Source: Polyangiaceae bacterium
Lineage (GTDB): Bacteria; Myxococcota_A; Polyangia; Polyangiales; Polyangiaceae
Direction: 5' to 3'
DNA length: 64,000 bases
NCBI GenBank assembly: GCA_016715885.1
Contig: JADJXL010000007.1
Coordinates: 62,001 to 126,000 of the forward strand
Positions 47,449-55,818 of this stretch are shown here, in pieces (within the stretch, counting starts at the first letter, position 1; each line of letters opens with the position of its first letter). The notes under the pieces were generated by a model. The model had not been told where the DNA came from and searched no databases. It was given only the letters and a program-made list of their open reading frames with translations. The translations under genes were made by a program, and so were the position numbers.

Positions 47449-49767
47449 TCTGCCCATTACGCGCCGCGCCGGACGACGCAGCATCCCCGCGAGAGAAAGC
47501 GCCAAGAAGGCCCAAAGCCCCGACGATTCGCGCTCGGTGCCAGCCATACGACAATCGCAACTGCCTTCGGCAGGAACGTCGGGAGGAGGCGTAGTCACGA
47601 CGGGCGTGTCACAAGCGTCCCCAATCCCATCGCCATCCTCGTCGACCTGCGTGGGATTGGCATCGCCCGGACAATTGTCCGCATCGCCGCAAACGCCGTC
47701 GCTATCGATATCGTTTTTCGCGTCCTCGGGACACGCGTCGCACATGTCCCCGAATTTGTCGCCATCCTTGTCGGCCTGACCAGGGTTCTCCAGGCCGAGA
47801 CAATTGTCGATGGCGTCGCAAACGCCGTCACCATCGTCGTCGGTCCCCGCGCAATCGTCGCACGCGTCGCCTATCTTGTCGCCATCACCATCGGCCTGCG
47901 TTGGATTGGCGAGCCCCGGACAATTGTCGACGTCGTCGCAGGCGCCATCGGCGTCCACATCGAGGCACATATCGCACGCATTGCCGATTCCATCCTGATC
48001 CGTGTCTTCCTGCCCCTCATTGGCCACTTCGGGGCAATTGTCCACATCCGCGCAAAGGCCATCGGCGTCCACGTCATTCGCTCCATCGAGTGGGCACGCA
48101 TCACACGCGTCACCGGCGAAATCTTGATCCGAATCGATCTGGTTGGGATTCGACACGAGAGGGCAATTGTCGTCTTCTGCGCACACACCATCGGCATCGG
48201 CATCGTTTGCAGAATCGAATGGACATGCGTCACAAACGTCGCCCATGCCATCCTGATCCACGTCACCTTGACCGGCATTCGACACATCGGGGCAATTGTC
48301 GTCATTGTCCCACACGCCGTCCTTGTCGCCATCGCGGCGCACGACGATATCGGCCGCGGCAAGCGTGCCTTGGTCGCCGTCGGGCGTTGCATCGAATGTC
48401 GCCACATTGGAAATGACCGTTTGATCCGGTACGTCCGCGATGACCATGTCGAAAACGACATCCGCAGAGCCCTGCACCGCCGCGAAGATGCCTTGCACGT
48501 CGAGCTGGTTCGCCATGGAAACATCGGTCCCGCCACCGGTATCGACCATCGACCACGACGCAGCCTCGGGCGGAATGGGATCGACGACGTTCACCGCACC
48601 CGCATCGGTGCCGGTATTGTTCAAGTGAATCGTATACCGAATCGTGTCTCCCACGCTGGGCACGCCATTGCCATCGGCATCGGTATGAAGTACACCCGTT
48701 TTATTCGATCCCACGCCGAAAACGGGCTCGAATACGTTGATACCAACGACGTTGTACGCAATCCACCACTTGTCGGTGTTCGCACTGTAAAGCATATCGA
48801 CGCTCGTATCACCCGACGTGAGCGCCCCGGAAATGTCGAAACGATCGATATCGACACCCACCGTATCGGTCTGCGCGGGTATCGTCGTATTGATCGTGCG
48901 ATTCATGGGATTGTTATCGGGATTGATGGCGTCGGAGAGCACGAGCGACGCGCCGCCGGGATTGCCCGTCACCACGACTTGCTCGACACCAGGCGACCCG
49001 CCGCCAATGTCGCCTTCAATCGTGTACCACGTGAGGTCCCCTTGCGCGGGCGTGTCGACTCGAATGCCTCCGAGCGAAAAACTCGAAGTGGCTTTGGTTT
49101 GACTCGACAGCCCCTCGATACCATCGTACAGAGCAATGTCGCGCGGTGGCAAATTCGGGTTTTGGTAGACGAGCACAACGGAAAAGGACGCGCTATCGGT
49201 CGCGCCATTGTTGATGGATGCGGCGAACTTGTCGACGGTGTAATCACCCGTCAATTGCTCGAGAGGTCCCGCAAGCAGCGAAGTGATATCAGCTCGACAA
49301 ACCTGAACGTCGTACGACGAAGCGTCCGCGGTCGAGCAATAACAGGTATCCGCCGTGATGCTGGCGGGCATGGCGACGCCCGGCGGCGTGAAGTCCACGG
49401 CATCGTCGAATTTGGTCGGATCAACGCAATCGCTGTTGGGAATGGTCCCGGCCCAGTACAGAAACGCCTGCACGACCTTCGATTCCGCAGGAATGTTCGC
49501 CGCGGCGACCGTTACCGTCGCTGGCTGCGCCATCGTATCGACGTTGGTATCGGCATCGGGACCATCCACGGCCATGGGCGCGCCCGTGGCAAAAAAGTCG
49601 ACCGAGCCCGACCACGTCGTGCGAAGGGAAATGGGCACGTCTGCACGAGCTGGCGCTACGAAAAGCGCCACAGAAGCGCACGCAGCGAGCGCCCATGTGA
49701 CGCTGCCCCTCCCAACGCGCACACAACCCAGTCGCCTCCGAACTGCTCGATCCGGACCGTGATTCAT
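47446..49767 (-). CDS. secreted thrombospondin type 3 repeat protein with MYXO-CTERM-like tail
   Basis: 773 aa. Signal peptide (WALAACASVALFVAPARA), a large beta-rich region with DUF11-like segments (DTIRYTIHLNNTGTDAGAVNVVDPIP), then about eight calcium-binding TSP3 units (DxDxDGxxDxxDNCP, such as DKDGVWDNDDNCPDVSN). The end is CDCRMAG, a hydrophobic helix (SGLWAFLALSLAGML) and RRPARR, matching the MYXO-CTERM sorting signal of surface-anchored myxobacterial proteins. A ggaggt site precedes ATG 49767; a GTG three codons earlier is possible. Likely a surface adhesion or matrix protein. Confidence 0.88.
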   Translation of the reverse strand: MNHGPDRAVRRRLGCVRVGRGSVTWALAACASVALFVAPARADVPISLRTTWSGSVDFFATGAPMAVDGPDADTNVDTMAQPATVTVAAANIPAESKVVQAFLYWAGTIPNSDCVDPTKFDDAVDFTPPGVAMPASITADTCYCSTADASSYDVQVCRADITSLLAGPLEQLTGDYTVDKFAASINNGATDSASFSVVLVYQNPNLPPRDIALYDGIEGLSSQTKATSSFSLGGIRVDTPAQGDLTWYTIEGDIGGGSPGVEQVVVTGNPGGASLVLSDAINPDNNPMNRTINTTIPAQTDTVGVDIDRFDISGALTSGDTSVDMLYSANTDKWWIAYNVVGINVFEPVFGVGSNKTGVLHTDADGNGVPSVGDTIRYTIHLNNTGTDAGAVNVVDPIPPEAASWSMVDTGGGTDVSMANQLDVQGIFAAVQGSADVVFDMVIADVPDQTVISNVATFDATPDGDQGTLAAADIVVRRDGDKDGVWDNDDNCPDVSNAGQGDVDQDGMGDVCDACPFDSANDADADGVCAEDDNCPLVSNPNQIDSDQDFAGDACDACPLDGANDVDADGLCADVDNCPEVANEGQEDTDQDGIGNACDMCLDVDADGACDDVDNCPGLANPTQADGDGDKIGDACDDCAGTDDDGDGVCDAIDNCLGLENPGQADKDGDKFGDMCDACPEDAKNDIDSDGVCGDADNCPGDANPTQVDEDGDGIGDACDTPVVTTPPPDVPAEGSCDCRMAGTERESSGLWAFLALSLAGMLRRPARRVMGR

Positions 49768-49853
49768 GCGGATCACCTCCGCAGGTTTTCCGCCTAGAAG
49801 TTTGGCCCGGCGTCAAGAGCGTTTCGACAAACCGTCCAGATCTTGGCCCGCCG

Positions 49854-50087
49854 TCAAGGTCGCGTGGTTTGTACGAGCCTCGTCGATAGAAAGATGAGGT
49901 ACAGCCCCGCCGCACCGACAATCACATAAATGATGCGCGTGATCGCCGACATCGGGCCGAAGAGCGCGGCGACGAGGTTCCATTGAAACAGCCCCACGAG
50001 AGCCCAGTTGAGCGCGCCAATGATCACGAGGATCATGCACGCCCATGCAACTCCCGACATCCCACCCGTAGTGCGTGTATCCACCAT
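49854..50087 (-). CDS. DUF378 membrane protein
   Basis: 77 aa with two transmembrane helices. VAWACMILVIIGALNWALVGLFQWNLVAALFGPMSAITRIIYVIVGAAGLYLI matches DUF378: the GALNWALVG motif and IIYVIVGAAGLY. Function unknown; inner membrane. ATG at 50087 is preferred to a longer start whose leader is Cys/Arg rich and not conserved in the family. Confidence 0.8.
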   Translation of the reverse strand: MVDTRTTGGMSGVAWACMILVIIGALNWALVGLFQWNLVAALFGPMSAITRIIYVIVGAAGLYLIFLSTRLVQTTRP

Positions 50088-50231
50088 GCACGGGCAACAT
50101 GCAGGGCATGGGCCATCACAGAGCGGGCGAAAAAGAAACGAGCTCTTGCATAGCAGTGCGCCAAGCCTGCGCGAGCGAGCGCTGCAAGTACCATTGCGGG
50201 ACATTGATCATGTCTGCATCGTCATCCGGCG

Positions 50232-50396
50232 CCTCACCCCCTAGCCCCCTCTCCAACTCCGCGGCTTCGCCGCTACGTGGAGAGGGGGAACAAGAGGCTC
50301 ATAATTTCCGCTCCCCCTGTTATGAAAACGCCTTCTGGCTCCCCCTCTCCGCGGAGCAGCGTAGCTGCGACGGGGAGAGGGGGTTGGGGGGTGAGG
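50232..50396. repeat. composite palindromic element of about 165 bp
   Basis: Outer arms cctcaccccctagccccctctcc (50232-50254) and its near complement ending gtgagg (50374-50396). Each side also contains an inner hairpin: ccctctcc...gcggcttcgccgc...ggagaggg on the left and cccctctccgcggagcagcgtagctgcgacggggagaggg on the right. No coding capacity. Such nested palindromes are typical of dispersed REP/BIME-like or MITE-like elements in large genomes. Confidence 0.75.
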
Positions 50397-50430
50397 TGCG
50401 ACGAGGCAAGCTCGATATCCCGCAGTAGTG

Positions 50431-51258
50431 CTAGCTCAAAAAATCGACAATCGAGCCAAACGTTTCGAGCGGCGCTTCGAGCGGCACCAAATGCCCCACG
50501 CGAGGCAGCGACCGCAGCCGCGCCCCAGGAATGCGACGAGAAAGCTCTTCGCCGTTTTCATACGGAATGAGCGGATCGGCATCACCGTGCACCACGAGCG
50601 TGGGCACGTTCAAATCAGGCAAACGGTCCCACGAGGAAAAGCGACCAACCGCTCGAAGCTGTCGCGCAACGGCATCTGGTTCCGCTCGCTGCTCGAGAGC
50701 AAACGATACGATCATGTCAATGAGATGCGAATTTCGTTCGGCAAATCCAGGTGCGGTGATGGCCGCATACAGCCGCCGCAGATGCGCTTCGACCGCCGAT
50801 GCATCCGTCGGATCCACGCGCGGCACGAGCATTTCGACGATCCGCGATTCGGGCATTTTCATGGTTTGCCCCCCGGCCCACGTGGCCATGAGGACCGCGC
50901 GCGAAAACCGCTCGGGACACCGAAGCAACATTTCCTGCGCAATCATGCCTCCCATCGAAATGCCGACGACATGTGCCTTTTCCACGCCCGCATGGTCGAG
51001 CACTGCGAGTGTATCGGTCGCCATGTCGGCCACGGTGTAATCGACGCCGCGTAGCGCCGAAGAACGACCAATGTCCCGATTGTCGAATTGGATTGCTCGA
51101 AACCCTCGCCCCACGAGCGCCCGAGAAAGCGGCGTCCATTGCTCGCCGCGCATGCCCAACCCCGACACGAACATCACCGTCGGGCCATCGGTGCCGAGAA
51201 CATCGTAATGAATTTCGACTTTTCCATTCGTCGCAACAGGCATGGCGAGAGCCGGCAT
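50431..51258 (-). CDS. alpha/beta hydrolase
   Basis: 275 aa. VMFVSGLGMRGEQWTPL (oxyanion strand), QFDNRDIGRSS, GISMGGMIAQEM (nucleophile Ser), VVHGDADPLIPYENGEEL (acid) and RVGHLVPLEAP (base His). The FDNRDIGRSS motif is seen in a subgroup including putative esterases and aclacinomycin methylesterase-like enzymes. The substrate is open. ATG 51258 or, five codons later, 51243. Confidence 0.87.
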   Translation of the reverse strand: MPALAMPVATNGKVEIHYDVLGTDGPTVMFVSGLGMRGEQWTPLSRALVGRGFRAIQFDNRDIGRSSALRGVDYTVADMATDTLAVLDHAGVEKAHVVGISMGGMIAQEMLLRCPERFSRAVLMATWAGGQTMKMPESRIVEMLVPRVDPTDASAVEAHLRRLYAAITAPGFAERNSHLIDMIVSFALEQRAEPDAVARQLRAVGRFSSWDRLPDLNVPTLVVHGDADPLIPYENGEELSRRIPGARLRSLPRVGHLVPLEAPLETFGSIVDFLS

Positions 51259-51432
51259 AAACCCCGCCGAGCAACGCTGCAAGCGCAACGTCGACCAACG
51301 GGACGCCTGGTGAGCATGAACACACGACGAGCACGAAGAACGCTACGTCGTGACTGCATGACTCTTTCCTCGGGAGGCGTTCGTGACGTACGCTGCGAAT
51401 CGCGCCCCGCTCGGGGCCTCGGGAGAGCCTCG

Positions 51433-51654
51433 ATGATCGATTTTTCGATGTTGCTCAAGAATGCGATTTCCGCGGCGATTTTCGTGGGAATTGGTCTGGT
51501 CGTGTTTGCTGTTGCGTTCCTCATCATCGTGAAGGTGACGCCGTTCTCGATCCGCAAAGAGATCGAAGACGATCAGAACACCGCGCTGGCCATCGTGATC
51601 GGCGCTGTGATCCTCGGTCTTGCGTGGATCATCGCCGCTGCGATCCATGGGTAG
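51433..51654 (+). CDS. DUF350 membrane protein
   Basis: 73 aa, two transmembrane helices: LLKNAISAAIFVGIGLVVFAVAFLIIVKVTPFSIRKEIEDDQNTALAIVIGAVILGLAWIIAAAI. The IEDDQNTALAIV motif between the helices is the DUF350 hallmark. Function unknown; in some genomes it is next to polyamine-synthase-like genes. The ATG at 51433 follows a ggagag-like site. It precedes another membrane gene by 33 bases. Confidence 0.85.
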   Translation: MIDFSMLLKNAISAAIFVGIGLVVFAVAFLIIVKVTPFSIRKEIEDDQNTALAIVIGAVILGLAWIIAAAIHG

Positions 51655-51687
51655 CTCCGCACGCGAAAGCGCGCGTCTCGTTTCGTC

Positions 51688-52782
51688 GTGAACGGTCCGT
51701 TCATCTGGGGCGCGCGTGCGGACATCGCCATCTTTGGTGGATCGGCGGCACTTGCACTCGCGCTCGCTGCGCTTTCACCGATGCTCAGCGACGCCGGCGC
51801 GCTGCCCACTTGGGGCTGGTTCGCGTTCGTGCTCGCGGTCGACGTTGCGCACGTTCACGCAACGCTGTTCCGCACGTACTTCGACCGCGACGAGCTCGCT
51901 CGACGTCGCTCGCTCTACATCGCCGTGCCGATCGCGTGCTGGGCCGCGGGGTTTGTCCTGCACGTCGCGTCGGAACAGACGTTCTGGCGCGTGCTCGCGT
52001 ATGTCGCGGTGCTGCACTTCGTGCGACAGCAAGTCGGGTGGGTCGCCATCTATCGCGCTCGAGCAGGTGAACGATCGCGCGCAGGACGGCTGCTCGACGA
52101 CGCGACGATCTACGCGGCGACGGGCTTTCCGCTGCTCTACTGGCACGCGCATTTGCCGCGACCGTTTCGTTGGTTCGTCGATGGTGACTTCGTCACGCTC
52201 CCGTGGCTTCAGTCGCTCGTGCTCCCAGCGCAGATCGTCTGGGCGATGTTGCTCGTCGCGTACGCCGCACGAGCGGTGTGGGAAGGTTTCACAGGACGCA
52301 CGCCCAACGTTGGTAAGCATCTCGTCGTCGCGACGACGGCGCTCACGTGGTACATCGGAATTGTCGCGACGAACTCGGACTTTCAGTTCACCGTGACGAA
52401 CGTGCTCGTGCACGGCCTCCCGTACATGGCGCTCTTGTGGGTGTACACGCGCGAGCGTGGGCGCGAGACCCCGGGGACGCTCGTTGCACGCGTCGCGTCG
52501 CTCGGCGTGTTTGCGTTTGCGGCGACGCTTTTGGCGATCGCGTTCGCCGAGGAAATGCTGTGGGATCGGCTGGTTTGGCATGACCGACCGTCGCTTTTTG
52601 GTGGCGAGTGGCATGGCGAGCCGCTGCTCGGGCCCACGGCGCGCGCGTTCATCGTGCCGCTCTTGGCGCTGCCGCAGGCCACGCACTACGTGCTCGACGC
52701 GGTGCTTTGGCGAAGGCGTGACACGGGCCAGGCGCAGGCGCGGGCGCTCGGGTTTCGAAGGGCGCCGGTGGCTGCGGGGTAA
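51688..52782 (+). CDS. polytopic membrane protein of unknown function
   Basis: 364 aa with about nine hydrophobic helices, starting at a GTG (51688). Charged loops carry several His-rich patches (VDVAHVHATLFRTYFD and LPQATHYVLDAVLWRR), which could bind a metal or haem. I do not recognise a family. It lies 33 bases downstream of the DUF350 gene and is probably in the same transcript. Confidence 0.75.
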   Translation: MNGPFIWGARADIAIFGGSAALALALAALSPMLSDAGALPTWGWFAFVLAVDVAHVHATLFRTYFDRDELARRRSLYIAVPIACWAAGFVLHVASEQTFWRVLAYVAVLHFVRQQVGWVAIYRARAGERSRAGRLLDDATIYAATGFPLLYWHAHLPRPFRWFVDGDFVTLPWLQSLVLPAQIVWAMLLVAYAARAVWEGFTGRTPNVGKHLVVATTALTWYIGIVATNSDFQFTVTNVLVHGLPYMALLWVYTRERGRETPGTLVARVASLGVFAFAATLLAIAFAEEMLWDRLVWHDRPSLFGGEWHGEPLLGPTARAFIVPLLALPQATHYVLDAVLWRRRDTGQAQARALGFRRAPVAAG

Positions 52783-52809
52783 GTTACAAATTGATCGCGA
52801 TGAAGCAGT

Positions 52810-53040
52810 TCAGTTTGCTGCCGACTCGATTCGTTTCACTCGCGCACGCTTCGCCGCGTACGCAAACACCGCCATGATGTCTTCGCGCTCCAGATCTTCG
52901 TAATCGGCAAGAATTTCTTCGGTCGTCATGCCCGAGCTCGAGAGCTCGAGAATCATTTCAACCGTATAGCGAAGACCCCGAATGGTTGGTCTTCCATGGC
53001 ATGTATTCGGATCAATGGTGATACGCTCGAGCCACTTCAT
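52810..53040 (-). CDS. DUF433 domain protein (antitoxin-like)
   Basis: 76 aa: KWLERITIDPNTCHGRPTIRGLRYTVEMILELSSSGMTTEEILADYEDLEREDIMAVFAYAA is a classic DUF433 sequence (C-x-G-x-P-x-I-x-G-T/L-R). DUF433 proteins usually pair with a PIN-like toxin (DUF5615) encoded immediately downstream. Here the downstream side is the converging membrane gene ending at 52782, so no toxin partner is present and this is an orphan or solitary regulator. Confidence 0.85.
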   Translation of the reverse strand: MKWLERITIDPNTCHGRPTIRGLRYTVEMILELSSSGMTTEEILADYEDLEREDIMAVFAYAAKRARVKRIESAAN

Positions 53041-53173
53041 GGGAGCCTCAAGATATTCGTTTGCATCTGGTCATCATGCCGTCAAGCGGTTCGTCGCAGT
53101 GATTGTGGTCGCGGAAAGCAACCCTTGACATTGCGCGCCACGTGCGGCTTGATAGCACCGCCGACGAGGTGCC

Positions 53174-54508
53174 ATGTACATCCGAGATTTGCGCATCCGC
53201 AACTTGAAGCTCCTTCGCGATCTCGATCTGTCGTTTGCAGACGAGCACGGAAAACCGCGCAGGTGGACCGTCATCATTGGCGAGAATGGCACGGGAAAAA
53301 CCTCAATTTTGCAAGCAATCGCGATGGCTGCCGCTGGCGGACGACATGTGACGACACTCGTGCCCAATGGGGAATCGCTGAAAGACAAACGTGCACCCAA
53401 GTCGAAAGTATCGATCACTGCGGAATTCATGCTCGACAAGCGCCTGTCACACATCCGGAGATATCCTGGATTGACTTCTGCCTCGGGAGACCTGGGCGAC
53501 GTCGTCATCAAGTCATGTGTGAACGTTCAGGGCAAAGATGTCGTTGCCGAATCGAGCTATGTAGATAGCCGCGGAGCTGGCGATCCGCTCATTGCCGCGC
53601 GCCAGGACGAGCTGAGTTTGTGGTTCGTTGCAGGCTATGGCGTGCATCGATTCTTGCCCGCGAAATCGCTCAAAGAGGAGCAGTCGCTGGAACGTGCGAG
53701 CATGGATAGGTTAAGGCCGATTTTTCAACCTGTCGAGCTCGTTGGTACCGCATTTGATCAGGTGCTGAAGAGCAAGAAACGCAAGGCATACCGACAGGTC
53801 TTGAAGGAAGCGCTTTTCGAGCATAGGGACTTGCTTCCGATGTTCGATAATCTCGAGTTGCGCGGACAATCTGCTCGAGCGTTTCAGGAGCGCCACTTGT
53901 TCGAGCAAGAGCTGGGCTCGGGGAAATTGAAATTACCGGCCGCTTGGTTATCCCATGGCTATCAGTCGACGATCGCCTGGATCGCCGATCTCGTGGGGCA
54001 CATTTTGTGGGAAGCCAAAATCGACAAGCCGCTTCATCCCAAGGAGATGGAAGGGCTCGTTCTCATTGATGAGATTGATCTGTATTTGCATCCGCGATGG
54101 CAACGAACGCTCATCCAGGCATTGAAGGATACGTTCCCCCGCATTCAGTTCGTCGCCACGACGCATTCACCCCTTGCTCTGGTTGGGTTGCGTCCGGACG
54201 AGGACGAAATTATTCGGCTAACGATCAACAAGACGACCGGCGATGTCGAGCAGGTCGACATGAAGAGGGGTCAGAGGCACGAACCGGATCCGCGCCTGAT
54301 GACGGGATCGGATATCTATCGGGAATATTTCGGTATCGAGCGGTTCTACCCGAACGAATTAGGGAATTTGCTTCGCGAGCATCGCAATTTGGCTGCAGAT
54401 CCGACCCGCAGTGACGAGGACGAAGTTCGTCTCGACCAGCTCGAGAAACAGCTCCGTGACCAAGGGATTGAGCCGGATTTTACGCGAGAGCCGAGGGAAG
54501 TGCAGTGA
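53174..54508 (+). CDS. ptuA-like: AAA ATPase, PtuA-like (Septu-type defence)
   Basis: 444 aa ABC/OLD-like ATPase: Walker A GENGTGKTS (about 37-45), a middle region with helices (KAYRQVLKEALFEHRD), LSHGYQSTIAWIADLVGH (signature-like), Walker B LVLIDEIDLYLHPRWQ, and the His switch VATTHSPLAL. This is the arrangement of PtuA. The ATPase senses infection and holds the HNH nuclease that follows, whose GTG start lies within this gene's stop (GTGA). AT-richer third positions than flanking genes point to transfer. Other ATPase-nuclease defence types cannot be excluded. Confidence 0.8.
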   Translation: MYIRDLRIRNLKLLRDLDLSFADEHGKPRRWTVIIGENGTGKTSILQAIAMAAAGGRHVTTLVPNGESLKDKRAPKSKVSITAEFMLDKRLSHIRRYPGLTSASGDLGDVVIKSCVNVQGKDVVAESSYVDSRGAGDPLIAARQDELSLWFVAGYGVHRFLPAKSLKEEQSLERASMDRLRPIFQPVELVGTAFDQVLKSKKRKAYRQVLKEALFEHRDLLPMFDNLELRGQSARAFQERHLFEQELGSGKLKLPAAWLSHGYQSTIAWIADLVGHILWEAKIDKPLHPKEMEGLVLIDEIDLYLHPRWQRTLIQALKDTFPRIQFVATTHSPLALVGLRPDEDEIIRLTINKTTGDVEQVDMKRGQRHEPDPRLMTGSDIYREYFGIERFYPNELGNLLREHRNLAADPTRSDEDEVRLDQLEKQLRDQGIEPDFTREPREVQ

Positions 54509-55521
54509 TCCGGGTCTTCCGCGGCTCGGAACCGAAAGAGATGCGTCTCGCTCGCAGGCGGTTTCTCGCTGCAGCCATTTTGGCAAGACGAGCGGGCCGG
54601 AGCGTTGATTTCAGTGGCTATGCGGAAATGAAAGAGCTGCTGGTCGAACGTCTCAATTACAAATGTGTTTATTGCGAATTCGACCTACGCCGCGAGGGCA
54701 ATCCTGTCGAACACTTTCGTCCAAAGGCGCGTGTCGAGAATGAAGGCAATGTGCCAGATCCGGATCGGTACTGGTGGCTGGCATGGACCTGGGAGAATCT
54801 CTTCTTCGCCTGCGGAAAGTGCAATACACATCAGAAGAAGAACCAGTTTCCGCTCGAGCCCGGAAGTGCCCCTCTCGACGAGTATGATTTCGACCTTGAC
54901 AAGGAAAAACCGCTGCTCGTTGATCCTGAAAACGATGAGCCGCGAGACCATATTCGTTTCCGATGGTCGCCGGCACGGCAAAAATGGTTGCCCTATGCAT
55001 TTTCAAATTCAGCCAGGGGAGCCGCAACCATAAAAATCCTGAATCTCGACGAAGATGATCATGCCCAGCAGCACGTAGAACACTCCGTCATGCCGTGGGT
55101 CGAGCAACTCGAGGACACGGGCGATAATGAGCTTCAAAAGGTTTGGACACGCGCAACGCGCTCGCTCTTTGCCCCCAACAGGCCATTTCATGCACTTTCG
55201 TGGGATGTGCTCGATATGCGCTTCCCAAGATCTTTTCGAGAAAAGCACCGACTGCAACTTCCTGTGCTTGGAGACCAATCCACGCGCATTCAATCCAATC
55301 CCATCGATTTCGATCAGGCAGATGATCCACCAGAATTTTACGATTTATCGGATGATCTGAAACTGAAATTACGTGCATTGCCAGATGCCGAAAAAGGGGA
55401 AACGCTGCGCGAGCTGCTCGAGGAAGTGCAAAGTTTGCGATCATGGACCAACGCTGAGCTGGCGAGGTTGTTTGGCCGGGCGGAATCGACGATCAAACGC
55501 TGGTTGCGCCAAATGCCTTGA
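54505..55521 (+). CDS. ptuB-like: HNH endonuclease, PtuB-like (Septu-type defence)
   Basis: 338 aa, GTG start. The nuclease core reads CVYCEFDL, PVEHFRPKAR, YWWLAWTWENLFFACGKCN and KKNQFPLEPG: paired CxxC zinc sites around the VEHFRPK catalytic His, as in the PtuB/TIGR02646 group. The C-terminal half is an additional domain, ending with a helix-turn-helix-like segment (TNAELARLFGRAESTIKRWLR). PtuB homologues cut phage or host nucleic acid once the ATPase signals. The extra C-terminal region is longer than in short PtuB proteins (about 200 aa). Confidence 0.82.
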   Translation: MIRVFRGSEPKEMRLARRRFLAAAILARRAGRSVDFSGYAEMKELLVERLNYKCVYCEFDLRREGNPVEHFRPKARVENEGNVPDPDRYWWLAWTWENLFFACGKCNTHQKKNQFPLEPGSAPLDEYDFDLDKEKPLLVDPENDEPRDHIRFRWSPARQKWLPYAFSNSARGAATIKILNLDEDDHAQQHVEHSVMPWVEQLEDTGDNELQKVWTRATRSLFAPNRPFHALSWDVLDMRFPRSFREKHRLQLPVLGDQSTRIQSNPIDFDQADDPPEFYDLSDDLKLKLRALPDAEKGETLRELLEEVQSLRSWTNAELARLFGRAESTIKRWLRQMP

Positions 55522-55564
55522 CGTACTTGATACGCCGCGGATGCAATCCCCCTGCATCACCCCT

Positions 55565-55800
55565 CCGCGCTATCGCAGTGCCCCCAAAGCCCCTTCCGCG
55601 CTTTTCCGAGCACCCCCAAGTGCCCCAAATTCCGCTCCGACCACCGTTTCGAGCACCCCCAGGTGCCCCCAACGGCGGCAACCGCATGAATTTGGGCACC
55701 CTCCCCTGCCCAAAAGCAGCCCAAGGCCATCATTCCGGGCACCCAGGACTGCCCGAAAAAGCCGCGCACCATGCAATTGGGCATCCACACCTGCCCCGCA
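55565..55800. repeat. 43-bp-period array of short palindromes
   Basis: Six units of about 43 bases (starts near 55565, 55608, 55651, 55694, 55737, 55779). Each has a core of about 20 bases of the form GNGCACCC...TGCCC (perfect palindromes GGGCA-N8-TGCCC in the last three) and a 23-base unrelated spacer. The first unit is degenerate. The period is not a multiple of three, so this is not coding. It lies between the Septu-like pair and the next gene, in a stretch that otherwise has no gene. Confidence 0.7.
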
Positions 55801-55818
55801 ATGTGGTAGGCGTGGCCC

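Noticed and set aside
48124..49797. 557-aa open frame opposite the TSP3 gene
   Set aside because: His/Arg/Ile-rich and repeat-like because it mirrors the TSP3 repeats; no start site or domain.
55565..55800. CRISPR array
   Set aside because: Regular spacing invites this, but the cores differ too much between units, are only about 20 bases with an internal palindrome, and no cas genes are present.
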